Shown here: one piece after another, positions 57,175 through 64,000 of the stretch
How the letters are laid out: each line of letters begins with the position of its first letter
How positions within the stretch are numbered: the first letter of the stretch is position 1
Origin: Mycoplana dimorpha
GTDB lineage: Bacteria; Pseudomonadota; Alphaproteobacteria; Rhizobiales; Rhizobiaceae
Length of the DNA: 64,000 nt
Assembly (NCBI RefSeq): GCF_003046475.1
Contig: NZ_PZZZ01000003.1
Location: 62,001-126,000, forward strand
Reading direction: 5' to 3'
Made by a program: the position numbers and the translations under genes
Notes under the pieces: generated by a model
What the model saw: the letters and a program-made list of their open reading frames with translations, nothing else
Told to the model about the DNA's origin: nothing
Database searches by the model: none

Positions 57175-58404
57175 TCAATCCGGCCAGCGCTCCAGCGTCT
57201 CCATGAAGCGGGTGAGCCACTGGTTGGTCTGATGGCCGTCGACGGCACGGTGGTCGATCGTCAGCGAGACATAGGCCATTGGACGGATCTGGATGGTGTC
57301 GACACCGTCGACCTCGCGCACGACCACGCGTTTTTCCAGCTTGCCGACGCCGAGGATGGTGGTCTGCGGCCGGTTGATGATGATGGGGGAAGCAAAGAGC
57401 GATCCGGAGACGCCGTGGTTGGAGATCGTGAACGTGCCGCCGCGCATGTCCTCGGGCTTGAGCATGCCGGCGCGGGCGCGGGTGGTGAGGTCCTGCAGGC
57501 GGGCGGCGATGCCGGACAGCGACAGGTGCTGGACCTGGCGGATGACCGGAACGACCAGCCCCTTGTCCTCAAGCGCGGTGCCGATGCCGATATTGACGTC
57601 GTCGAAGATTTCTAGCCGGTCGGCATGCCAGCGGCTGTTGATTTCGGGAACGGCGCGCATAGCGGCGGCCGCAGCGGCGACGATGTAGGCCGTATAGGAG
57701 AGATTGATGCCCTCGGCTGCAAACTGCGCCCGGTGCTTTTTGCGATGCCTCATGATGGCGGAAAAGTCGGCCTCGAACACCGCCGTCACATGCGGTGCGG
57801 CGGTGACCGAGTTCAGCATGTTTTCGGCGATGGCAAGCCGCATGGTCGAGTGCGGAACCGACCGGCTGCTGCCTTCGGTAGCCCTGTCACGTGCGGAGCG
57901 GTCTTCTGCGGGCGGCGAAGCGGGAGAGAAAGGCGTCGCATTGGTGCGGGATGTTCCGGATCGGGCGGCAAAGGCGGCCTCGATGTCGATCCGGGTCACG
58001 CGCCCGTTCTTCCCGGTTCCGGTGACCGTGGCCGGGTCGATGCCGTATTCCAGCGCGGCATGGCGAACCGCCGGCGAATAGCGCATCACCTCGGGAACGG
58101 CTGTCGCCGTTTCATGTGAAACGCCGCTGTCGCTTGCCGCTGTTTGCGGGCGCTTGTCCGCTTCGTCGGCACGGATGCGCCCCAGCACGGCGCCCGGCCC
58201 GGCATCCGCGCCGCTCTGCAGCAGGATCTCCTCGAGGATGCCGGCCGACGGGGCCGGAACCTCCTGCGTGACCTTGTCGGTTTCCAGTTCCACCAGCGGA
58301 TCGTCGACGGCCACGGCCTCGCCCGGCTGCTTCAGCCAGGCGCGCACCACCGCCTTCGTTCCTTCCTGCTCGAGCGGCGTCACGACATCGGTCAGCGTGG
58401 TCAT
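57175..58404 (-). CDS. 2-oxoacid dehydrogenase E2 component (dihydrolipoamide acyltransferase)
   Basis: A 409-residue E2. One N-terminal lipoyl domain (lipoylated Lys44 in LETDKVTQEV), a peripheral-subunit binding domain (RHAALEYGIDPATVTGTGKNG region near residue 115) and a C-terminal catalytic domain with His385 and Asp389 in DHRAVDGHQ. I start it at the ATG at 58404, one base from the E1 stop; a longer open frame upstream lies inside E1 and is not translated. The acyl group is uncertain: branched-chain or acetoin-type are both possible. Confidence 0.9.
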   Translation of the reverse strand: MTTLTDVVTPLEQEGTKAVVRAWLKQPGEAVAVDDPLVELETDKVTQEVPAPSAGILEEILLQSGADAGPGAVLGRIRADEADKRPQTAASDSGVSHETATAVPEVMRYSPAVRHAALEYGIDPATVTGTGKNGRVTRIDIEAAFAARSGTSRTNATPFSPASPPAEDRSARDRATEGSSRSVPHSTMRLAIAENMLNSVTAAPHVTAVFEADFSAIMRHRKKHRAQFAAEGINLSYTAYIVAAAAAAMRAVPEINSRWHADRLEIFDDVNIGIGTALEDKGLVVPVIRQVQHLSLSGIAARLQDLTTRARAGMLKPEDMRGGTFTISNHGVSGSLFASPIIINRPQTTILGVGKLEKRVVVREVDGVDTIQIRPMAYVSLTIDHRAVDGHQTNQWLTRFMETLERWPD

Positions 58405-58406
58405 GC

Positions 58407-60485
58407 TCAGAACTCCACCAGGGACTGGATCTTGTCGCGGATCCGTTCGACCGACGGCACGGCCCAGTCGAGCAGCGCCGGATTGTGCGGGCTCGGGATG
58501 TCGGGCATCGTCAGCCGCGACACCGGCGCGTCGAGGTCCATGAAGGCCTCGTCGGCGATCACGGCGGCGATTTCCGCGCCAAAGCCGGCCGTGCCGAGGT
58601 CCTCGTGCACGATCAGGCAGCGCCGGGTACGGCGAACGGAGGAGAGCACCGCCTGACGATCCCACGGCATCAGCGTGCGCAGATCGATGACGTCGGCGGA
58701 AACGCCCTCGGCTGCTGCCTCGCAGCGCGGCACCATTGCACCCCAGGTGACGACGGTGATCGCCTCGCCCCGCCTTGTGAGGCGCGCCTTGCCGAAGGGC
58801 AGTGCGAAAGCATCGCCGGGATAGGGCCGGCGCGCCCAGGCATGGTCGAGCATGGCGCGGTGCTCGAAGAAGATCACCGGGTCGTTGCCGCGCAGCGCCG
58901 TCCGTAGCAGCCCCACCGCATCCTCGGCATTGGAGGGCACGGCGACCTGCCAGCCGGGCTGGTGCACGAAGGCGACCTCGTTCGTCTGGCTGTGCCAGGG
59001 GTCGCCGCACTTGAAGAAGCCGCCCGGCATCCGCAGAACGATCGGCGCGGCGAAGCGGTTGTTGGTGCGCCAGCGGATCGTGCCGCAATCGTTGATCTGC
59101 TCGGTCGCCGGCTCGGCGTATTTGCGGAACTGGATTTCCGGTACCGGCACGAGGCCGGCCAGCGCCATGCCGACGGCGCGCCCGACGATGCCCTCCTCCG
59201 ACAGCGAGGTGTCGAAGACGCGCTCGCGACCGAATTTCTCCTGCAGGCCGAGGGTGACCGCGTGAACGCCGCCCTTCGGGCCGATGTCCTCGCCGAACAG
59301 CACGACGCGTTCGTTGACGGCAAGCTCATGCTCAAGGGTGCGGCGGATCGCCGTCACCATGTTGATGCGCGTGCCGTCGCCGGCCGGCTGGTCGGTGGTC
59401 TGCGGCGGGCGATAGCCGAGCCGGTGCTGGCCACCCATTTCCTGCATCTCACCTTCGAAGAAGACGTGGCGGGTCACGGTTTGCGGATCGGCGACCGGAC
59501 GCGCCTCGGCGGCCTCGCGGGCGGCCTCGGCGACGGATGCGGCTTCGGTGGCGGCGGCCTGCCAATCCGCCTCGCTCATGGCGGCCGGCACGAGATAGTC
59601 CTTCAGCCGCGGCAACGGGTCGCGCGCCCATTCGGCCCGCACCACGTTCTCGCTCTTGTAGGCTTGCGTGTCCTGGAAACTGTGGCCCTCGAGACGCGGT
59701 ACGGTCAGCCGCAGCAGCGCCGGCGCGCGGTTGTCGCGCACGAAGGCGACCGCCTCGGTCGTCAGCCGCGCCGCCTCGGCCGGATCGCAGCCGTCTCCGT
59801 CGAGCACCATCAGGTTCGGCCAGCCGGACAGGTTGGCAGCGATGTTGCCGGCCGGCGTCTGCAGGGTGGAGGGGACGGAGATGCCGTAGCCGTTGTCCTC
59901 GATGTAGAACAGCATCGGCAGGGCTTGCGTGGTGGCGATCGTCAGCGCCGACCAGAAGCCGTTGGTGGCCACCGAGCCGTCGCCGCCGAGCACCACGGCG
60001 ATGGAGCGGTCGTGGTCCGGGCTCTTCAGCACGGTGCGGTAGTATTCGATCGCCTGCGCCCAGCCGGCCGTGGGGGTGTATTGCGAGCCGACGCCGCCGC
60101 ACATGGGCAGCGCCGAGGCGCCGTCGGGGTTGGGAAAGTTGAAGACGACGCCGATGTCGCGACCGTCCGAATAGCCGCCGGCGCGGCCCATCGCCGAGCC
60201 CAGCGCGTCGACCGGATCGACGCCGAGCGCAAGCAGCAGCGGGCGCGAGCGATAATAGCCGCAAACCCCGTCATGCCGCTCGGTGAGAAGACAGCCGAGC
60301 ATGACCTGCGCCATGTCGTGACCGCGCGCGGAGAACTGGTAGAGCACCTTCTTCTCGGGTGCCAGCCGCGTTTCCTCCATCGCGTCCAATGCTCGGGAAA
60401 GTTGCAGTAGATAGGCGATGCGCTTCCAGTCGACCGTCTCGTCGGGTGCATTGCGGACGAACCGCTTGAGCGCTGCCTGTGCCAT
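58407..60485 (-). CDS. 2-oxoacid dehydrogenase E1 component, alpha and beta fused
   Basis: A 692-residue thiamine-diphosphate enzyme. The alpha half has the ThDP motif GGDGSVATNGFWSA from about residue 168, and the beta half starts near residue 375 (NMVTAIRRTLEHEL) with LFGEDIGPKGGVHAVTLGL and the beta C-terminal transketolase-like domain. Most alphaproteobacterial E1 alpha and beta subunits are separate genes, so the fusion is notable. The E2 gene follows; no E3 gene is present here. Confidence 0.9.
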   Translation of the reverse strand: MAQAALKRFVRNAPDETVDWKRIAYLLQLSRALDAMEETRLAPEKKVLYQFSARGHDMAQVMLGCLLTERHDGVCGYYRSRPLLLALGVDPVDALGSAMGRAGGYSDGRDIGVVFNFPNPDGASALPMCGGVGSQYTPTAGWAQAIEYYRTVLKSPDHDRSIAVVLGGDGSVATNGFWSALTIATTQALPMLFYIEDNGYGISVPSTLQTPAGNIAANLSGWPNLMVLDGDGCDPAEAARLTTEAVAFVRDNRAPALLRLTVPRLEGHSFQDTQAYKSENVVRAEWARDPLPRLKDYLVPAAMSEADWQAAATEAASVAEAAREAAEARPVADPQTVTRHVFFEGEMQEMGGQHRLGYRPPQTTDQPAGDGTRINMVTAIRRTLEHELAVNERVVLFGEDIGPKGGVHAVTLGLQEKFGRERVFDTSLSEEGIVGRAVGMALAGLVPVPEIQFRKYAEPATEQINDCGTIRWRTNNRFAAPIVLRMPGGFFKCGDPWHSQTNEVAFVHQPGWQVAVPSNAEDAVGLLRTALRGNDPVIFFEHRAMLDHAWARRPYPGDAFALPFGKARLTRRGEAITVVTWGAMVPRCEAAAEGVSADVIDLRTLMPWDRQAVLSSVRRTRRCLIVHEDLGTAGFGAEIAAVIADEAFMDLDAPVSRLTMPDIPSPHNPALLDWAVPSVERIRDKIQSLVEF

Positions 60486-60544
60486 CTCGCAACCTCCTCA
60501 CTGCAAGCCGATAAGAAATGATAATACGGACGGCGCGAGATTTC

Positions 60545-60597
60545 GTTTCAGAGTTCCGCCAGAAGGTTGTAGCTTTGAAACGTATGTTTCATGAAAC
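60545..60597. promoter_or_regulatory. Predicted Lrp-type operator array
   Basis: Half-sites GTTTCA (60545-60550) and TGAAAC (60576-60581) and a full palindrome GTTTCATGAAAC (60586-60597) fall in the 120-base gap between the divergent E1 and Lrp genes. Confidence 0.6.
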
Positions 60598-60605
60598 GGG
60601 TGCGA

Positions 60606-61073
60606 ATGAACGATATCGAACTGGATGCGGTCGACCGGCAGATCCTCCGCATGCTGCAACATCGGGCCGACATGAGCCATGCCGCGCTTGCCGAGAAGGT
60701 CGGCGCCTCGAGCGCCTCCTGCTGGCGGCGGATCAAGGCGCTGGAGGCCGCCGGGGTGCTCGGGAAAACCGTCCGCCTGGTCGAACCCGAGGCGATCGGC
60801 CGGGGCCTGATCGTCTTCTGCCAGGTGCGGATGAAGAGCCACGACCCGGTGGCCCGGCGGGATTTCGAGCGCTTCGTCGAGAGCCACGACGAGGTGCTCG
60901 AATGCTATTCCATGTCCGGCGAATGGGACTATCTGCTGCGGGTCGTGGCGGCGGATGTGCGCGACTATGAGCGGCTTTTGATGCACGGCATCCTCACCCA
61001 CGAGGCGGTGGCGAACTCGTCGTCGCATTTCGCGCTGAAGAGCGTGAAATACACGACGGCGTTGCCGGTCTGA
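60606..61073 (+). CDS. Lrp/AsnC family transcriptional regulator
   Basis: A 155-residue feast/famine regulator: an N-terminal HTH (MSHAALAEKVGASSASCWRRIKAL region near residue 22) and a C-terminal RAM domain that binds amino acids. It is divergent from the E1-E2 genes, the position of BkdR-type activators of branched-chain keto acid dehydrogenase. I chose the ATG at 60606; an in-frame ATG at 60591 would place the palindromic operator inside the coding sequence. Confidence 0.9.
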   Translation: MNDIELDAVDRQILRMLQHRADMSHAALAEKVGASSASCWRRIKALEAAGVLGKTVRLVEPEAIGRGLIVFCQVRMKSHDPVARRDFERFVESHDEVLECYSMSGEWDYLLRVVAADVRDYERLLMHGILTHEAVANSSSHFALKSVKYTTALPV

Positions 61074-61215
61074 CAGAACGGCCGGGGTGAGGCCCTCCTC
61101 GACGAATGGGTCGCCTCGCCCGGGCCTTCCGAACGCGCGCGATTTTGTGATCGGCCCCAGCCGCGAGATGGCGCACATTGCCGTTGACTCTTGTCCGGCG
61201 TTCTGGAATCCATAA

Positions 61216-61230
61216 GAACATAACAGGAAC
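61216..61230 (-). promoter_or_regulatory. LexA (SOS) box upstream of imuA
   Basis: GAAC-N7-GAAC is the reverse complement of the alphaproteobacterial LexA box GTTC-N7-GTTC, a direct repeat. It lies 19 bases before the imuA start, right over the expected promoter. Confidence 0.88.
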
Positions 61231-61249
61231 AAAAAGAGGAATGAACGCC

Positions 61250-62692
61250 ATGGCAACCCCTGCCCTGGCGCAGGAGCGGCTTGTTGCCCTGCGTGAGGCC
61301 ATCGCCCGCATCGAGAACGCCGACGGCCCGGCGCTCGCCCGGCGCAAGCGCCGCTGGCAATGGGATGGTCGGGAGTCGGCGGACGGCGCCCCGCCCTTAT
61401 CCGGTTCAGGCGAAACGGCCGATCTTGACACTGTTTTCGACGGCGGCCTTCCGGCCAGCGGGCTGGTGGAGATCCGCAACGCACAGACCCGCGACATGGG
61501 CGCTGCGACGGGCTTTTCGCTCGCCCTTGCCGCGCTCCGGCAGGACTTGGCCGAAGGCGGCGGTGGCGCGACTCTGTGGATCGGCCAGACGCTGGCACTT
61601 TCCGAAGCCGGCACCCCTTATGGGCCAGGGCTGAAGAGGCACGGCCTCGATCCGGCCCGCTTCCTGCTCGCCCGGCCGCGCACCGTTGCCGATGCGCTCT
61701 GGATGGCGGAGGCGGCGCTCGGCGTGCCGGCCTTTTCCGCCGTGATCCTGGAGATCCGCGGCAATCCCCAAGGCTTCGGCCTGACGGAAAGCCGCCGGCT
61801 GCAGATGCGCGCAAGGGCGGGCGGCATCCTGCTTCTGCTTCTGCGCCAGGCCGGCCAAGAGGAGGCGAGCAGCGCCCTCTGCCGCCTGCGCATCGAGCCC
61901 GCCCCGGCCGGCGAGCGCCCGCTGCCGGATGGAACGACGCTTGAGGGCAGTCTCGGCAACCCCGTCTTTCTCGTCACGCCGGAGAAAAGCAAGACCGCCG
62001 ATCCCATCGGCACCTTTCTGGAATGGAACCCCGATGACCGCCGCTTCAACCGCCTCGAGCCCCGCCCTGCCGCTCCTCCGGAAGAGCGGCGACCAGCGGA
62101 TACTCTGCCTCTGGTTTCCCTATCTTCCCGCCGACCGGGTGGCCCGGCAGCGCTGGGGAAGGTCGTGGCTTTCCAGGGGGGCGTCCTGATCATCCGCCGG
62201 TCGTCTTCGCCGGCCGCAGCGACAATGCCATGCGCCTCGTCTTCCTCGATCGCCAGGCCGAACGCATCGGCCTGCGAAAGGGGCAGGGCGTGGCGGAAGC
62301 CCGCGCCATCTGCCCGGACCTGGACGTCCTCCCCGCCGACCCGGCCGCCGACCGGGCCCTGCTCGAGGCGCTGGCCGACTGGTGCGACCGCTACACGCCG
62401 CTGGTGGCGCTGGACGGCGAAGACGGGCTGCACCTCGACATCACCGGCTGCACACACCTGCATGGCGGCGAGCGCGCGCTGCTCGACGGCGTGCTGGCGC
62501 GTCTGTTCGCCCTCGGCATCGAGGCCCGCGGCGCGATTTCCTCCGCCGTCGGCATGTCCTGGGCGGCCGCCCATTTCGGCGACGGCGGCGTCATCGGCGC
62601 GGATGCGGCGCAGGAGACCCTCGCCCCGCTGCCGGCCGCCGCGCTGCGGCTGCCAGACGAGGTGCTCGGGCCGCTCGGCCGGGTCGGGCTGA
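61250..62692 (+). CDS. imuA: ImuA (SulA/RecA-like SOS mutagenesis protein), frame extended by a downstream frameshift
   Basis: ImuA recruits the error-prone polymerase DnaE2 after DNA damage, with ImuB. The RecA-like region is seen in the first 265 residues (GLPASGLVEIRN near residue 65, TLWIGQTLALSEAGTPYGPGL near residue 105, EWNPDDRRF near residue 260). The open frame runs to 480 residues, far beyond the family's usual length, because the same G6 insertion that breaks imuB removes the natural stop: with one G fewer it would end at 62189. The stretch after about residue 310 is out-of-frame imuB and not real protein. An LexA box precedes it. Confidence 0.8.
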   Translation: MATPALAQERLVALREAIARIENADGPALARRKRRWQWDGRESADGAPPLSGSGETADLDTVFDGGLPASGLVEIRNAQTRDMGAATGFSLALAALRQDLAEGGGGATLWIGQTLALSEAGTPYGPGLKRHGLDPARFLLARPRTVADALWMAEAALGVPAFSAVILEIRGNPQGFGLTESRRLQMRARAGGILLLLLRQAGQEEASSALCRLRIEPAPAGERPLPDGTTLEGSLGNPVFLVTPEKSKTADPIGTFLEWNPDDRRFNRLEPRPAAPPEERRPADTLPLVSLSSRRPGGPAALGKVVAFQGGVLIIRRSSSPAAATMPCASSSSIARPNASACERGRAWRKPAPSARTWTSSPPTRPPTGPCSRRWPTGATATRRWWRWTAKTGCTSTSPAAHTCMAASARCSTACWRVCSPSASRPAARFPPPSACPGRPPISATAASSARMRRRRPSPRCRPPRCGCQTRCSGRSAGSG

Positions 62693-63660
62693 AGACGGTC
62701 GGCGATCTCCTGCCCCTTCCCCGCGCGCCGCTCGCCCGCCGCTTCGGTCCGCTGCCGCTCCTCAGGCTCGACCAGGCGCTCGGCCTGGAGGACGAGCCGA
62801 TCTCGCCGCGCCTGGCCGTGCCGATGCTCTCCGCCGAGCGCCGGCTGTTCGACCCCGTCCAGTCGGAGGACGACATCCTTGCCCTCGCCGCTCATCTCGC
62901 CAGAACCCTGAAGGAAGGGCTTGAGCGGCGTGGCGAAGGCGGTCGCCTGTTCGCGCTCTTGCTCTTTCGGGTCGACGGCCGCGTCTTCCGCCTTCACGCC
63001 GCCGCCTCGACGCCGCTCAGGGATCCGGATCGCATCGTCCTGCTCTTCCGCGAGCGGCTTGCGGCCGTGCATGACGACCTCGATGCCGGCTACGGGTTCG
63101 ACCTCATCCGTCTCTGCGTCCTGCGCGGCGAGCCATTCGAGACGGCGCAGGCGGGCTTTTCCGACGATGCCGGCGAGGGCCGGTCGCTCTCGGCCTTTGC
63201 CGACCGGGTCGTGGCCCGCTTCGGCTCCGAGAGCCTGCTCGCCGTCACCCTGCCCGAAAGCCATGTGCCGGAGCGCGCCGCCTTTCTTGCGCCTGTTGCC
63301 GACCGGCAGGAACACGACCGGGCGATCGGCGGTGACAAGCCGGCCCATGTCGCGGCCGCCCCCGTCTCCGACCGCCCCCTTCGTCTGTTCACGCCGCCCG
63401 AGCCGGTCGAAACCGTGGCGGGCGTGCCGGAAGATGCGCCGAAAACCTTCCGCTGGCGGCGCGGCTTTCACCGGATCACCCGCACGGAGGGCCCGGAGAG
63501 GATCGCCGGCGAATGGTGGATCGACGGCGAGGATCATCCGGCCCGCGATTATTTCCGCGTCGAGGACGATGCCGGCCGCCGCTTCTGGCTGTTTCGCGAG
63601 GGCGTCTACGGCACGGAGACCAGGCTTCCGCGCTGGTTCATCCACGGGGTGTTCGCATGA
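62034..63660 (+). pseudogene. imuB: ImuB (inactive Y-family polymerase), interrupted by a +1 frameshift
   Basis: ImuB is a non-catalytic Y-family protein that links ImuA and DnaE2 to the clamp. The frame starts at the ATG at 62034 (MTAASTASSP ... RILCLWFPYLPADRVARQRWG near residue 27) and stops at 62189. The rest, from RPDHPPVVFAGRSDNAMRLVFLDRQ (landmark DNAMRLV) through DGLHLDITGC and VGMSWAAAHFG to the end, continues in another frame to 63660. The switch falls in a run of six G (62176-62181); five would restore one protein of about 541 residues. This may be a real mutation, a sequencing error or a phase-variable tract. Its stop overlaps dnaE2. Confidence 0.85.
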
Positions 63661-64000
63661 GCGGGCCGCCTCCCTTCTTCGAGCTCGGCGCCCGGACCGG
63701 TTTTTCCTTCCTGGAGGGTGCCGCCCTCCCTGAGGCCATGGTGGAGGCGGCCAGGCGGATCGGCCTTTCCGGCCTCGGCATCGCCGACCGCAACACGGTC
63801 GCCGGCGTCGTGCGCGCCCATTCCAAGGCCAAGGTCGAGAATATCCCCTTCCAGCCCGGCGCCCGCCTCGTCTTTGCCGACGGCACGCCCGATGTCCTCG
63901 CCTATCCGCAGAACCGCCAGGGCTGGGCCGGTCTCTGCCGCCTGCTGAGCCTTGGAAACCTGCGGGCCGACGAGAAGGGCAAGTGCACCCTGTTCCTGTC
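63657..64000 (+). CDS. dnaE2: Error-prone DNA polymerase DnaE2 (5' end only)
   Basis: About 114 N-terminal residues are present before the window ends. The opening [17 protein letters not shown] and [20 protein letters not shown] match the PHP domain of DnaE-type polymerases, with the error-prone DnaE2 spacing. The ATG overlaps the imuB stop as ATGA. It completes the LexA-controlled imuA-imuB-dnaE2 cassette that performs mutagenic repair in alphaproteobacteria. Confidence 0.9.
   Translation, partial: MSGPPPFFELGARTGFSFLEGAALPEAMVEAARRIGLSGLGIADRNTVAGVVRAHSKAKVENIPFQPGARLVFADGTPDVLAYPQNRQGWAGLCRLLSLGNLRADEKGKCTLFL

Noticed and set aside
58108-58123. CGTTTCATGTGAAACG as a seventh parS site inside the E2 gene
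   Set aside because: The central CACGTG is changed to CATGTG and it lies 30 kb from the others; ParB contacts in the core make this an unlikely site.
58405-59088. A 637-residue version of the E2 protein with a long N-terminal extension
   Set aside because: The extra part lies inside the E1 gene in another frame and the true lipoyl domain starts at the ATG at 58404.

Overview
The window is a high-GC alphaproteobacterial chromosome segment, most likely from the order Hyphomicrobiales (Rhizobiales). Gene content and order around 4-17 kb match the classic origin neighbourhood of this class: dnaQ, coaE, aroE, maf and a kinase/pyrophosphorylase gene on one side, and hemE, hemJ, rho, mnmE, mnmG, rsmG, parA and parB on the other. 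The 403-base gap between the pyrophosphorylase gene and hemE carries DnaA boxes, CcrM (GANTC) sites and an AT-rich stretch, and is called as oriC. Six near-identical 16-bp parS palindromes lie between 6.2 and 28.4 kb and flank parAB. I cannot name the genus from sequence alone.

Layout: 0-2.7 kb, leftward housekeeping group (XRE regulator, Smr protein, MltA, Tim44-like). 2.9-4.0 kb, fxsA and secB. 4.0-7.6 kb, leftward dnaQ-coaE-aroE-maf-pyrophosphorylase run. 7.6-8.0 kb, oriC. 8.0-17.0 kb, rightward hemE to parB. 17.0-17.7 kb, a diverged tandem duplication containing a broken copy of the holA tail. 17.4-21.6 kb, leftward leuS-lptE-holA. 21.8-27.6 kb, PLP-homeostasis protein, a propionyl-CoA synthetase-like enzyme, trcR and acs. 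27.6-34.8 kb, nuclease, DUF1674, htpX, rsmB, a heparinase-like protein, purH and DUF4260.

Accessory modules fill the rest. From 35.4 to 42.9 kb lies a creatinine utilisation locus: creatinase, creatininase, a LysR regulator and a complete polyamine-type ABC importer. A shared AT-rich motif precedes each of the three catabolic or transport transcription units, which suggests that one regulon takes up and degrades creatinine or creatine to sarcosine and urea. From 43 to 52.7 kb lies a phenylacetate module split over two divergent operons (paaN-paaJ-fused hydratase/dehydrogenase-paaZ, and paaG-paaI-paaK) around a palindrome of the PaaR type; the ring epoxidase paaABCDE is not in the window. From 52.8 to 57.1 kb come two divergent GlxA-type regulators, then an MFS exporter with its GntR regulator. 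From 57.2 to 61.1 kb comes a 2-oxoacid dehydrogenase pair (fused E1, E2) with a divergent Lrp regulator. From 61.2 kb to the end comes the SOS mutagenesis cassette imuA-imuB-dnaE2 behind a LexA box, in which imuB is interrupted by a one-base frameshift in a G6 tract as sequenced.

No tRNA, rRNA, CRISPR array, transposase or integrase was found.
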